Source: Burkholderia cenocepacia | GTDB taxonomy: Bacteria > Pseudomonadota > Gammaproteobacteria > Burkholderiales > Burkholderiaceae | Length of the DNA stretch: 64,000 nucleotides | NCBI RefSeq assembly: GCF_014211915.1 | Contig: NZ_CP060039.1 | Span: forward strand, 2,790,001-2,854,000 | Direction of reading: 5' to 3' | Position numbers and translations under genes: made by a program | In this document: piece after piece, positions 26,933-37,190 of the stretch | How positions within the stretch are numbered: position 1 is the stretch's first letter | Layout: every line of letters starts with the position of its first letter | The notes under the pieces: generated by a model | Seen by the model: only the letters and a program-made list of their open reading frames with translations | Databases searched by the model: none | What the model was told of the DNA's origin: nothing

Positions 26933-28238
26933 ATGAAAAAAGGTTTTTACACCATCATGGCCGCGCAGTTTTTCTCGTCGCTGGCCGACAATGCGCTTCT
27001 CATCGCCGCCATCGCCCTGCTGAAAGACCTCCACGCCCCCAACTGGATGACACCGCTGCTGAAGCTGTTCTTCGTGTTGTCCTATGTGGTGTTGGCGGCG
27101 TATGTCGGTGCGTTCGCGGATTCGCGCCCGAAGGGCCGCGTGATGTTCATCACCAACTCGATCAAGGTGGTCGGCTGCCTGATCATGCTGTTCGGCGCCC
27201 ACCCGCTGATCGCGTACGGGATCGTCGGCTTCGGCGCGGCGGCCTACTCCCCCGCCAAATACGGGATTCTCACCGAACTGCTGCCGGCCGACCGGCTGGT
27301 CGCCGCGAACGGCTGGATCGAGGGCACGACCGTCAGTTCGATCATCCTCGGCACCGTGCTCGGGGCGCGCTGATCAGCCCGCACATCGCATCGCACGTGA
27401 TCGCCCATACTCCCGCCTGGATCGGCACGCCCGCCGAAGCCGCGATGGCGATCATCATGGCGATCTACGTGGTCGCCGCGCTATTCAACCTGCGCATTCC
27501 CGACACGGGCGCCCGCTACCCGAAGCAGGAGCGCGGCCCGGTCAAGCTGCTCACCGATTTCGCCGACTGCTTCATGGTGCTCTGGCGCGACAAGCTCGGC
27601 CAGATCTCGCTGGCGGTCACCACGCTGTTCTGGGGGCGGGCGCGACGCTGCAGTTCATCGTGCTGAAGTGGGCCGAGGTGTCGCTCAACATGTCGCTGTC
27701 CGAAGGCGCGATCCTGCAGGCCGTAGTCGCGGTCGGCGTGGCGGCCGGCGCGATTGCCGCCGCTGCCCGGATTCCGCTGAAGAAGTCGCTGACCGTGCTG
27801 CCCGTCGGCATCATCATGGGCATCGCGGTGATGCTGATGGCGTTCTACACGCGCGACCTGTTCCCGGCGCAGTGGGCCGTGCACTTCGGCCATCTGCGCC
27901 TGCCGTTCTACCTGATCGTCGCCTACATCTTCCTGATCGGCGTCGGCGCGCTGTCCGGCTACTTCGTCGTGCCGATGAACGCGCTGCTGCAGCATCGCGG
28001 CCACGTGCTGCTGTCGGCCGGCCATTCGATCGCGGTGCAGAACTTCAATGAGAACCTGTCGGTGCTCGTGATGCTGTGCCTGTATGCGGTGCTCGTGTGG
28101 CTCGACGTGCCGGTCGGCGTCGTGATCGTGCTGTTCGGCACGTTCGTCTGCCTGACGATGTGGCTCGTCATGCGCCGCCACCAGGCGAACCAGCGTCAGT
28201 TCGACTCGGTCGCGCTGATCGGCGAATCGCGGCACTGA
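26933..28238 (+). pseudogene. lplT: lysophospholipid transporter LplT, two frameshifts
   Basis: A major facilitator family protein that flips lysophospholipids across the inner membrane. Three overlapping frames together give one protein: MKKGFYTIMAAQFFSSLADN to LGTVLG, then ALISPHIASHVIAHTPAWIG to VTTLFWG, then [18 protein letters not shown] to GESRH. The joins are at GGGG 27362-27365 (five G restores LGGALISP) and GGGGG 27632-27636 (six G restores FWGAGATL). With both bases added back the protein is 435 residues, a normal length, with about 12 membrane segments. As given, the gene would be dead. Two separate G-run contractions make sequencing error more likely than decay. Confidence 0.88.
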
Positions 28239-28296
28239 CGCTACACTTTCCGTTTTCGTCCGCCGGCGCCGGTGCTCACACCGGCGCGTTGCCCTC

Positions 28297-29106
28297 ATGA
28301 CGCACCCGATACCCAACCTCCTGACGATCGCCGGCTCCGATTCGGGCGGCGGCGCAGGCATCCAAGCCGACCTGAAGACGTTTTCGGCGCTCGGCGCATA
28401 TGGTGCGAGCGTGATCACCGCGCTGACCGCGCAGAACACGCGCGGCGTGACGGGCCTGCATGCGCCGGACGCCGCGTTCGTGACCGCGCAGCTCGACGCG
28501 GTGTTCGACGACATCCGCATCGATGCGGTCAAGATCGGGATGCTCGCCAACGCGGCGATCGTGCGGGCGGTGGCCGACGCGCTGCGCCGTTACGCGCCGC
28601 GCTTCGTGGTGCTCGACACGGTGATGATCTCGAAAAGTTCGCACGCGCTGCTCGCGCCCGATGCCGTCGACGCGCTGCGCGACACGCTGCTGCCGCTCGC
28701 GACGGTCGTCACGCCGAACCTGCCGGAAGCGGCCGCGCTGCTGAACGACGCGCCCGCCACCACCGAAGACGACATGGTGCGGCAAGGCGAGGCCCTGCTG
28801 CAGACGGGCGCACGCGCCGTGCTGATGAAGGGCGGCCACCTGCCCGACGCGTCCGCGAGCCCCGACTGGCTCGTCGAAGCAACCCGCACCGTGCGGCTCG
28901 ACGGCGCACGCGTGCCGGTCAGCAATACGCACGGCACCGGCTGCACGCTGTCGTCGGCAATCGCCGCGCTGCTGCCGCAGCAGCCCGACCTCGAAAGCGC
29001 GGTACGCGAGGCAAAAACCTACCTGACCGGCGCGATCGCCGCGAGCGGCCACCTCGACGTCGGTCACGGCGTCGGTCCGGTCCATCACTTCCATCGCTGG
29101 TGGTGA
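28297..29106 (+). CDS. thiD: hydroxymethylpyrimidine/phosphomethylpyrimidine kinase
   Basis: Phosphorylates HMP and HMP-P in thiamine synthesis. The 269-residue ribokinase-family protein has the N-terminal [20 protein letters not shown] and the C-terminal anion-hole motif [19 protein letters not shown]. The length is normal for a stand-alone ThiD. It follows lplT by about 60 bases. No other thiamine gene is in the window. Confidence 0.95.
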   Translation: MTHPIPNLLTIAGSDSGGGAGIQADLKTFSALGAYGASVITALTAQNTRGVTGLHAPDAAFVTAQLDAVFDDIRIDAVKIGMLANAAIVRAVADALRRYAPRFVVLDTVMISKSSHALLAPDAVDALRDTLLPLATVVTPNLPEAAALLNDAPATTEDDMVRQGEALLQTGARAVLMKGGHLPDASASPDWLVEATRTVRLDGARVPVSNTHGTGCTLSSAIAALLPQQPDLESAVREAKTYLTGAIAASGHLDVGHGVGPVHHFHRWW

Positions 29107-29124
29107 GCGGCCGCTGACGCGGCG

Positions 29125-30090
29125 TCAGTGATCCTGCGCCGCGAACGCCTGCGCGCGCGCCGGCCAGTCGTCGGGCACGATGAAACCGCGCGCCGTCTCG
29201 CGCCACGTGCCGTCGCCCCCCTTTTCATGGATCGCGATCAGGTCGGGCGTCTGGCGCGTCGCCAGCACGGCCGGCAACTCCGGTGCGCTCGCCAGCGGCT
29301 CGGGCTCGATACCCGCGCCGGCGACGGCACGTCGCGGCGCCAGCCACGCCAGTCTCGGCAATACGCTCCATGCCGCGCCGTCACGTTGCGCAGCCGCCCA
29401 CGCCGGCCACTGCCCGTGCGTCAGCCAGAAACCGCGCGGATGATCCGGCGCGATTTCGACGGACACCGGCGGCACCGGCGCGCCGTACGGATGGAACAGC
29501 CAGCCCTTGATGAACATCTGCGCGTCGGCCGGGGCGCCGTAGCCGAGCCGGGCAAAGCCGTCGTGTTCGCCGAGCCGCAACTGGTGGTCGAGCAGCCGGC
29601 TGCGCTTGCGGTCGAACCGGTCGACGAGATTGGGGCCGACGAAGTCGGCAAGCGATGCGCCGTCGCGGACCGGCGCGCATAGATAGCACTTCACCGCGAG
29701 TTCCCAGTGCAGGCGCCGGCCGTCCGGCGCATCGACGAGAAAATCGACTTCGCCGAGCGTGCGGCCGTTGCTGCGCAGCGGCAGATTGGCCGCGACGAGC
29801 CGCAGCGACGGCCCGTGGGTCAGAAAGTACTCGAGCAGGCATTCGGCGTAGCGGCCGAGCCGGGTCGGCCGAAACCCGTCGAGCGCGCGATGCAGCGGCC
29901 CGGGCTGCGCATCGAGCGCGGCGAGCCACGCTTCGACGGCCGCTTGGCCCGCTGCATCCGGCCATGGGCGCGCGAGCGGCGCGCCCGGCACCGCGGTGAG
30001 CAGGCTCGGGCTGGCGAGCAGCCAGCCCAGATCGCGCACTGCGGCGTCATGCAGCGTATCGACGAACGCGAACGCCGCGCCGGTCGTCAT
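29125..30090 (-). CDS. DUF1853 family protein
   Basis: A 321-residue protein resembling the DUF1853 family, whose function is unknown. Conserved-looking pieces are RLGRYAECLLEYFLTHGPS, LGEVDFLVDAPDGRRLHWEL, AVKCYLCAP, and QMFIKGWLFHPYG. The GEVDFL...HWELAVK arrangement resembles the acidic-lysine pattern of restriction-like nuclease folds, a speculative idea. The start ATG overlaps the stop of the upstream uracil-DNA glycosylase gene (ATGA), so it belongs to tsaB-rimI-UDG-DUF1853. No signal peptide is seen. Confidence 0.85.
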   Translation of the reverse strand: MTTGAAFAFVDTLHDAAVRDLGWLLASPSLLTAVPGAPLARPWPDAAGQAAVEAWLAALDAQPGPLHRALDGFRPTRLGRYAECLLEYFLTHGPSLRLVAANLPLRSNGRTLGEVDFLVDAPDGRRLHWELAVKCYLCAPVRDGASLADFVGPNLVDRFDRKRSRLLDHQLRLGEHDGFARLGYGAPADAQMFIKGWLFHPYGAPVPPVSVEIAPDHPRGFWLTHGQWPAWAAAQRDGAAWSVLPRLAWLAPRRAVAGAGIEPEPLASAPELPAVLATRQTPDLIAIHEKGGDGTWRETARGFIVPDDWPARAQAFAAQDH

Positions 30091-31118
30091 GGCCCGGCCG
30101 GGCCGTTCGTGTCGGCGCTTTCCGCACGCTTGAACGTGTCGCGCGCGAGGCACAGGTCGGCCCACGCCTTCGACTTGTCCTGCAGGCTGCGCAACAGGTA
30201 TGCCGGGTGATAGGTGACGATCACCGGCACGCCCTCGTACGCATGCACGCGGCCGCGCAGCGACGCGATGCTCGCGTCCGTCTTCAGCAGCGTCTGCGCG
30301 GCAAACCGGCCGAGCGCGACGATCAGCTTCGGCTTCACGAGCGCGACCTGGCGCTGCAGATACGGCTCGCAGCTCGCGACCTCGTCCGGCTCCGGGTTGC
30401 GGTTGCCGGGCGGGCGGCACTTGATCACGTTCGCGATGTACACGTTGTCGCCACGCTTGAGCGCCAGCGACTGCAGCATGTTGTCGAGCAGCTTGCCGGC
30501 CTGACCGACGAACGGCTCGCCCTGCTTGTCCTCGTTCTCGCCCGGCGCTTCGCCGATCAGCATCCAGTCCGCTTCGCGATCACCGACGCCGAACACGGTG
30601 TTGGTCCGCTTCTCGCACAGACGGCACAGCGTGCAGTCGGCCACGCGCGCGGCCAACGCATCCCAGTCGAGCACGGCGACCGGTGTGCCGACGGGGCGCG
30701 ATTCGGCGGCCGGCACGGGCACGGATTCGCCCGGCGGCGCCGCGTCGAACCACGCGAAATCGTCGTCTCCCGCCGGCGGTGCATCATCCTTCGGCGGCAT
30801 CGTATCGGTCGATGCAGGCGATGCAGCTCGCGCGGGCGGTCGATCGCCCTCGACGAGACCGTGCGCCGACACCCCGGCGTCGCGAGCCGGCAAGCCGCCG
30901 CCCACACCACGCGCGACGGTCGCGGGCGCATCGTCCTGCCCCGGTGCACGTGCTGCACGCACCGGCCGCTCGGCCGCGACGGCGGAGCCGTCGTCGGGCG
31001 CCGCGGTTTGCGCGACGGCAGGCGCGTCGGCTGCCGCGCCTTCGTCCGCGCGCTGGCCGCGCCGCACCCAGATCTGCGCGAGGCCGAGTTCCTCGAGCGC
31101 CGCTTCACCCCACGCCAT
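30087..31118 (-). CDS. uracil-DNA glycosylase, family 4/5-like (Fe-S type)
   Basis: Removes uracil from DNA. The 343-residue protein has a C-terminal catalytic domain with four cysteines placed as [4Fe-4S] ligands ([11 protein letters not shown], then VIKCRPPGN and VASCEPYL), the active-site motif [20 protein letters not shown] and the second motif YHPAYLLRS. The first about 140 residues are a low-complexity Ala/Pro/Asp-rich linker after a short conserved start ([20 protein letters not shown]), longer than in typical family 4 enzymes. It overlaps rimI by 14 bases and the DUF1853 gene by 4. Confidence 0.92.
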   Translation of the reverse strand: MAWGEAALEELGLAQIWVRRGQRADEGAAADAPAVAQTAAPDDGSAVAAERPVRAARAPGQDDAPATVARGVGGGLPARDAGVSAHGLVEGDRPPARAASPASTDTMPPKDDAPPAGDDDFAWFDAAPPGESVPVPAAESRPVGTPVAVLDWDALAARVADCTLCRLCEKRTNTVFGVGDREADWMLIGEAPGENEDKQGEPFVGQAGKLLDNMLQSLALKRGDNVYIANVIKCRPPGNRNPEPDEVASCEPYLQRQVALVKPKLIVALGRFAAQTLLKTDASIASLRGRVHAYEGVPVIVTYHPAYLLRSLQDKSKAWADLCLARDTFKRAESADTNGPAGP

Positions 31119-31605
31119 GCGCGTCCCCCTCGTCCTTGTTCAGCGTCAGACGCATCACGATCGCGTCCTCCCGGCTGCGATGCTTCGCCGGATAGTAGTT
31201 CTTGCGCCGGCCGATCGTCACGAAACCGAAGCGCTCGTACAGATGAATCGCGCGCGGATTGGACGGCCGCACTTCGAGCAGCACGCCGTCGAGCCCCTCC
31301 GCGCGAGAAATGCGCACCGCCTCGCGCAGCAGCGCGAGGCCGGCGCCCGCATGCTGCGCGGCCGGCGCGACGCACAGGTTCAGCAGATGCATCTCGTCGA
31401 CCACGGGCATCAGCACGCAATAGCCGACGAGCGACCCCGTCACGTGCCGCAGGCACACGCCCAGATAGCCGTTGCGCAACGAATCCTCGAAATTGCCGCG
31501 GCTCCACGGAAATTCGTACGCGACGTGCTCGATCGCGACGACTTCGTCGAGGTCGGCGTCCGTCATCGGCGCCAGATAGCGGTCGCTCAGCAGGACCCCT
31601 GTCAT
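31105..31605 (-). CDS. rimI: ribosomal protein S18-alanine N-acetyltransferase
   Basis: A GNAT acetyltransferase that modifies the N-terminus of ribosomal protein S18. The 166-residue protein shows the RimI pattern: [19 protein letters not shown], the acetyl-CoA loop ([20 protein letters not shown]), [20 protein letters not shown] and [20 protein letters not shown]. It starts inside the last codons of tsaB, the standard tsaB-rimI neighbourhood. Confidence 0.95.
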   Translation of the reverse strand: MTGVLLSDRYLAPMTDADLDEVVAIEHVAYEFPWSRGNFEDSLRNGYLGVCLRHVTGSLVGYCVLMPVVDEMHLLNLCVAPAAQHAGAGLALLREAVRISRAEGLDGVLLEVRPSNPRAIHLYERFGFVTIGRRKNYYPAKHRSREDAIVMRLTLNKDEGDAHGVG

Positions 31606-32360
31606 CCCTTCGCTCCGCCCGTCTGCGCGGCCCGTGCCGCGATGCGCTCGGCGGTGGTCTGTGCGACCTTGTCACGCACGTATTCGGGCGCGGCCTGATC
31701 GGCCGGCACCGCCCGCCCGGCGCGGAACGCGCGCAGCGCGGCATGCGCGACCGCCAGCGCATGCGGCAGCGCCTCGCCGTCGATTGCGGCCGCCCGCGCG
31801 GCGGCCGGCAACTGCGCGCCGAACGCCGCGGCCGCATTGCCGGCGAGCGTGAACGGCGCATCGGGTACGCCGATGGCGCCCGACGCGTCGAGCGACGCCG
31901 GATGCAGCGTACGCCAGTCACCGGCGCCGTCGTCCCATTCGAAATCCGCCCAGTAGGCTTCGTCCATCCGCGCGTCGAGCGCGGCGAGCACGCGGGTCGT
32001 GCCGGGCGCGCGCAGCCGCGCATGCTCGGCGCACGCGAGCAGCGTGCCGATCGGCACGACCGGCAGCCCGGCCCCGAACGCGAGGCCCTGGGTGATGCCC
32101 GTCGCGGTACGCAGGCCCGTGAACGAGCCAGGGCCCGCGCCGAACGCGATCGCATCGCAGTCGGCGAGCGTCAGCCCGGATTCGGCGAAGAGCTCCTGGA
32201 TCGCCGGCAGCACGCGCGTGCTCGACACGGCGCCCGTCGGCTCGTGGCGGACCCAGGTTTGCGGGGTGGAAACGGCGTCATCGGCCGAGGCCGAGCGCAG
32301 CAGCGCGACCGAGCAGTATTCGGTCGACGTATCGATGGCGAGGAGCACTGTTTGCGTCAT
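31602..32360 (-). CDS. tsaB: tRNA threonylcarbamoyladenosine biosynthesis protein TsaB
   Basis: TsaB is the partner that, with TsaD and TsaE, makes the t6A modification on ANN-decoding tRNAs. The 252-residue ASKHA-fold protein has [16 protein letters not shown] at the start and [20 protein letters not shown], the family signature. The ATG at 32360 was chosen; an ATG nine bases upstream would add three residues. It heads a four-gene overlapping operon and is divergent from the acyl-CoA-binding protein gene. Confidence 0.95.
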   Translation of the reverse strand: MTQTVLLAIDTSTEYCSVALLRSASADDAVSTPQTWVRHEPTGAVSSTRVLPAIQELFAESGLTLADCDAIAFGAGPGSFTGLRTATGITQGLAFGAGLPVVPIGTLLACAEHARLRAPGTTRVLAALDARMDEAYWADFEWDDGAGDWRTLHPASLDASGAIGVPDAPFTLAGNAAAAFGAQLPAAARAAAIDGEALPHALAVAHAALRAFRAGRAVPADQAAPEYVRDKVAQTTAERIAARAAQTGGAKG

Positions 32361-32515
32361 GGCCGACATTGTAATGCGCCGCCCCGCTCCCACGGGCGAT
32401 CGGGCCCGATCTGTGCGCGCGGGCGGCGCCGGCGGCGGTTTGGAAGGATCGCTCGACCCGCGCGACGGCCCGCTTGTTAAGATCGGCCGATCTGAAACCC
32501 TTACGGAGACACCCG

Positions 32516-32785
32516 ATGAGCGAACTCACCGCCCAATTCGACCAGGCCCAGATCGACGTCAAGCAACTGACGGAGCGGCCGGGCAACCTGACCCTGCTGC
32601 GCCTGTACGCGCTCTTCAAGCAGGCGACCGACGGTGATGCGCACGGCGACAAGCCGGGCTTCACCGACATCGTCGGCAAATACAAGTACGATGCCTGGGA
32701 AGCGCTGAAGGGCACGTCGCAGGATGCGGCGAAGCAGCAGTACATCGAACTCGTCGAATCGCTGAAAAACGGCACGGCGTCCTGA
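32516..32785 (+). CDS. acyl-CoA-binding protein
   Basis: An 89-residue protein of the eukaryote-type ACBP family, which binds long-chain acyl-CoA in the cytoplasm. The core matches the family: LYALFKQATDGDAHGDKPG, then KYKYDAWEALKGTSQDAAKQ with the ligand-contacting Tyr and Lys. It is preceded by TTACGGAG (ribosome binding site) and is a single-gene unit divergent from tsaB. ACBPs occur in only some bacteria; Burkholderia is among those known to have them. Confidence 0.92.
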   Translation: MSELTAQFDQAQIDVKQLTERPGNLTLLRLYALFKQATDGDAHGDKPGFTDIVGKYKYDAWEALKGTSQDAAKQQYIELVESLKNGTAS

Positions 32786-33142
32786 CGGAATCGACGCCGC
32801 CGCAATCGGCAATCAAATCAGTGGCGCAGCGCAGCAAATTTCTTTATAATGCGGCCTGCGTCACCTCCCGCGCTCGGCTCGCAAGCCGTTCCGGCCCGAC
32901 GCCTCGTAGCGTTAAGCTCCAATCCGGTTTAGAACCTGTCCCCTCCTGCTTCGACCCTTGCGGTCGTCAACTAGGCTGGCGGCCCCGCTCCTGAAGCGCG
33001 CCGCACCCAAAACAGCTTCTAATGCCTCATCCGCCGACGGTTCGGCGGATTGCACCCGTTTCCCGATTTGCTCGCTGAATCCGACGACTTGGGTATGCGC
33101 GATTGGCGCCGACGTTTCACCCACTGTGTTTCAAGGATTGTT
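32786..33142 (+). promoter_or_regulatory. promoter and long structured leader of rhlE
   Basis: There is no gene here. A TATAAT at 32845-32850 with a poor -35 (TGGCGC, 17 bases upstream) is the best promoter, leaving a leader of about 290 bases before rhlE. Near its 3' end is a perfect 9-bp hairpin ATCCGCCGA-CGGT-TCGGCGGAT at 33029-33050. Long leaders with autoregulation are known for some cold-inducible RNA helicases; that role here is inference. Confidence 0.55.
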
Positions 33143-34693
33143 ATGACTTCGAGCATCAACTCCAGCCCGCTCAACGCGATCGCCGACCAGGCGCTCGGTC
33201 TCGACGACGCCGCCGCACCGGCCGCGGTCGAACCGGCGTCGGACGAGCCGAGCTTCGCGTCGCTCGGGTTGTCGCCGGAGATCGTCTCCGCGCTGCAGGC
33301 CGCCGGCTACGTGAAGCCGACGCCGGTCCAGCAGCGCGCGATTCCGGCCGGCATCGCCGGCCGCGACCTGCTGGTGTCGAGCCCGACCGGTTCGGGCAAG
33401 ACGGCCGCATTCATGCTGCCCGCGATCGAACGTTTCGCGCAGCTCCAGAAGACGCAGGCGCAGCAGCCGCGCGCGCCGCGTGAACCGAACCAGGGCGACC
33501 GCCGCGTGCGCCGCCCGCAACCCGTCGCGCGCCCGGGCCTGCTCGTGCTGACCCCGACCCGTGAACTCGCGATGCAGGTCACGACGGCCGCATCGACGTA
33601 CGGCAAGCACCTGAAGCGCCTGCGCACGGTCAGCATCCTGGGCGGCGTCGCCTACGGCCAGCAGCTGATGCTGCTCGCGAAGAACCCGGAAATCCTGGTT
33701 GCCACGCCGGGCCGGCTGCTCGATCACCTCGAGCGCGGCCGTATCGACCTGTCCGAACTGAAGATGCTCGTGCTCGACGAAGCCGACCGCATGCTCGACA
33801 TGGGCTTCATCGAAGACATCGAAACGATCGTCGCCGCCACGCCGGAATCGCGCCAGACGATGCTGTTCTCGGCCACGCTCGACGGCAAGATCGGTTCGCT
33901 GACGAGCCGCCTGCTGAAGGATCCGGAACGGATCGAGATCCAGCAGCGCCTCGAATCGCGCGCGAACATCGCGCAGACCGTCCATTACGTCGACGACCGC
34001 GATCACAAGGATCGCCTGCTCGATCACCTGCTGCGCGACGACGCGCTCGACCAGGCGATCATCTTCACGGCGACCAAGATCGACGCCGACCAGCTCGCCG
34101 GCCGTCTCGCCGACGCAGGCTTCGAATCGGCCGCGCTGCACGGCGATCTGCCGCAGGGCGCGCGCAACCGCACGATCCGTGCGCTGCGCGAGCGCCGTGT
34201 GCGCGTGCTGGTTGCCACCGACGTCGCGGCACGCGGCATCGACATCCCGGGCATCACGCACGTGTTCAACTACGACCTGCCGAAGTTCGCGGAAGACTAC
34301 GTGCACCGTATCGGTCGTACCGGCCGCGCGGGCCGTTCGGGTATCGCGGTAAGCCTCGTGCACCACGCCGAGCAAGGCGCGCTCAAGCGCATCGAGCGCT
34401 TCGTGCGCTCGCCGCTGCCGGTCAACGTGATCGAAGGTTTCGAGCCGCGCAAGTCGCCCCCGCGTAACGGCGGCACCGGTGGTCGCGGCCGTCCGGGCGG
34501 CGGTAACGGCGGTCGCCGTTTCGGCGGCAAGCCGGGCGGCGGTCATGGCGGCAACGGCAACGGCAATGGCCGCAGCTACGGCGGCGGCAATGGCGGCGGC
34601 TGGAGCGGCAAGCCGGGCGGCAGCCGTGACGGCGGCCCGCGTCGCGACGGCCAGCGCAGCGGCGGCCCGCGCCGCAGCAACTCGGCATCGTAA
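33143..34693 (+). CDS. rhlE: DEAD-box RNA helicase, RhlE type
   Basis: An ATP-dependent RNA helicase. The 516-residue protein has the Q motif (KPTPVQQRAIPAG), motif I SPTGSGKT, motif II VLDEADRMLDMGF, motif III SAT and motif VI HRIGRTGRAGRSG. After about residue 435 the tail turns into a disordered Gly/Arg/Asn-rich region (GGGNGGRRFGGKPGGG and similar), likely for RNA binding. The ATG at 33143 gives MTSSINSSPLNAIADQ; longer upstream readings lie in the untranslated leader. A strong terminator follows. Confidence 0.93.
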   Translation: MTSSINSSPLNAIADQALGLDDAAAPAAVEPASDEPSFASLGLSPEIVSALQAAGYVKPTPVQQRAIPAGIAGRDLLVSSPTGSGKTAAFMLPAIERFAQLQKTQAQQPRAPREPNQGDRRVRRPQPVARPGLLVLTPTRELAMQVTTAASTYGKHLKRLRTVSILGGVAYGQQLMLLAKNPEILVATPGRLLDHLERGRIDLSELKMLVLDEADRMLDMGFIEDIETIVAATPESRQTMLFSATLDGKIGSLTSRLLKDPERIEIQQRLESRANIAQTVHYVDDRDHKDRLLDHLLRDDALDQAIIFTATKIDADQLAGRLADAGFESAALHGDLPQGARNRTIRALRERRVRVLVATDVAARGIDIPGITHVFNYDLPKFAEDYVHRIGRTGRAGRSGIAVSLVHHAEQGALKRIERFVRSPLPVNVIEGFEPRKSPPRNGGTGGRGRPGGGNGGRRFGGKPGGGHGGNGNGNGRSYGGGNGGGWSGKPGGSRDGGPRRDGQRSGGPRRSNSAS

Positions 34694-34750
34694 GCACACA
34701 CGGGCGGTCCTCGGCCGCCCTGCGGATCGGCTACTCGCCTATCCCAGCCA

Positions 34751-34778
34751 ACCGGCGCATCCGCGCCGGTTTTTTTTT
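34751..34778 (+). terminator. intrinsic terminator of rhlE
   Basis: Stem ACCGGCGC, loop ATCC, stem GCGCCGGT, followed by eight further T. It ends the rhlE transcript. Confidence 0.93.
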
Positions 34779-34858
34779 GCCTCGCCGCCTATTTCACGAT
34801 GTGGAAAATTTTTTTGCGTCGTAAAAAATCATGCTGCACGGCACAACCCATACGATTG

Positions 34859-34887
34859 CGGGATAGGAAAATGCGTTTCTTATCCCG
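34859..34887. promoter_or_regulatory. 29-bp inverted repeat upstream of aceA (candidate operator)
   Basis: CGGGATAGGAAA (34859-34870) and TTTCTTATCCCG (34876-34887) are 12-bp arms with one mismatch and a five-base spacer. The surrounding 34780-35070 is AT-rich for this genome and holds no gene. A second small repeat AATCAA-GCCA-TTGATT lies at 34897-34912. Both are within about 230 bases of the aceA start, so they are candidate sites for a carbon-source regulator. No specific regulator can be named. Confidence 0.6.
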
Positions 34888-35084
34888 AAATAATGCAATC
34901 AAGCCATTGATTAAAAACAACTAAAAAATTCCACACCTCCCGAGCCAGCCCCTGTTTCGCTCCCGGCGATTTGCCTAGACTCTTATACAAGACCTCGCGA
35001 AACGGAACGTACCGCTTCCCCGCCTCGCGAACAGCATCATCCCCGTCAGATTCGGCAGGCATACATCGCATCAAGGAGCTCATC

Positions 35085-36392
<1,308 letters not shown>

Positions 36393-36528
36393 CGCGCCCA
36401 GGCGTGATGCCGCCGCGTCTCGCGACGCCGCGGCATCGGCCACCGGAACAACAATCAGGGAGGAGACGGCAGGCGCGCGAGTCCCTTCGCGCGACCGGCC
36501 GCGCGGCCTGCGGGCCGCCAGCAACGAT

Positions 36529-36559
36529 GCGCGCCGGCTTCGTCCGGCGCGCCCTTTTT
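36529..36559 (+). terminator. intrinsic terminator after aceA
   Basis: A 9-bp GCGCGCCGG stem with a six-base loop is followed by CCTTTTT, about 140 bases downstream of aceA and between it and the convergent stress-protein gene. Confidence 0.75.
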
Positions 36560-36596
36560 CTGCGGCGCAGCTTGCCCGGCCACGGCCGGCGCTGCC

Positions 36597-37031
36597 CTAC
36601 CGATAGACGATCACCGGAATTTTCGTATGGGTCAGCACGCGCTGCGTCTCGCTGCCGATCAACAGGCTGCCGAGCCCGCGGCGTCCGTGGGACGCCATGA
36701 AGATCACGTCGCACCCGCCGCGCTCCGCCGCCTCGATGATGCCGAGATACGGCGACGGATGCACGCTCGTCCACGTGTCGCACGCGACCCCGGCCGCCTT
36801 CGCGGCCGCCTCCACCTCGTCGAGATGCGCGCGCGCCTCACGCTCGCTGCGCGCACGGAAGTCGGCGGGCGGCTCGATGATCACTTCGGAAAACGGCGAG
36901 TACGGATATTGCGGCAGGCACGCGTAGGCCGTCACGCGCGCGCCGACCGCACGAGCCAGGTCGATCGCGCCGTCGATCGCCTTTTGCGACAGTTCGGAAC
37001 CGTCGGTTGGAACGAGGATGTGCCGGAACAT
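36597..37031 (-). CDS. universal stress protein family protein
   Basis: A 144-residue single-domain UspA-type protein. It opens with FRHILVPTDGSELSQKAIDG and ends with the glycine-rich nucleotide-binding segment MASHGRRGLGSLLIGSETQR and the strand TKIPVIVY. Its exact stress role is unknown. It stands between aceA and a LysR regulator, both ends facing non-partner genes. ATG 37029-37031 was chosen over an upstream reading that adds MQLTKEGA. Confidence 0.92.
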   Translation of the reverse strand: MFRHILVPTDGSELSQKAIDGAIDLARAVGARVTAYACLPQYPYSPFSEVIIEPPADFRARSEREARAHLDEVEAAAKAAGVACDTWTSVHPSPYLGIIEAAERGGCDVIFMASHGRRGLGSLLIGSETQRVLTHTKIPVIVYR

Positions 37032-37190
37032 CGCGCCCTCCTTCGTCAATTGCACGCCACGCGCCGCGGCGCCGGTCGAGCCGGCCGCGACACGGCGCGC
37101 ATGCCTCTTACGATTGTAGTGTGCGAAATCGCGCCGGCCGAATCGGCAGCGGGTTCGCCCTCATATCGGAAACACGCGGGCGCGCGTCGC

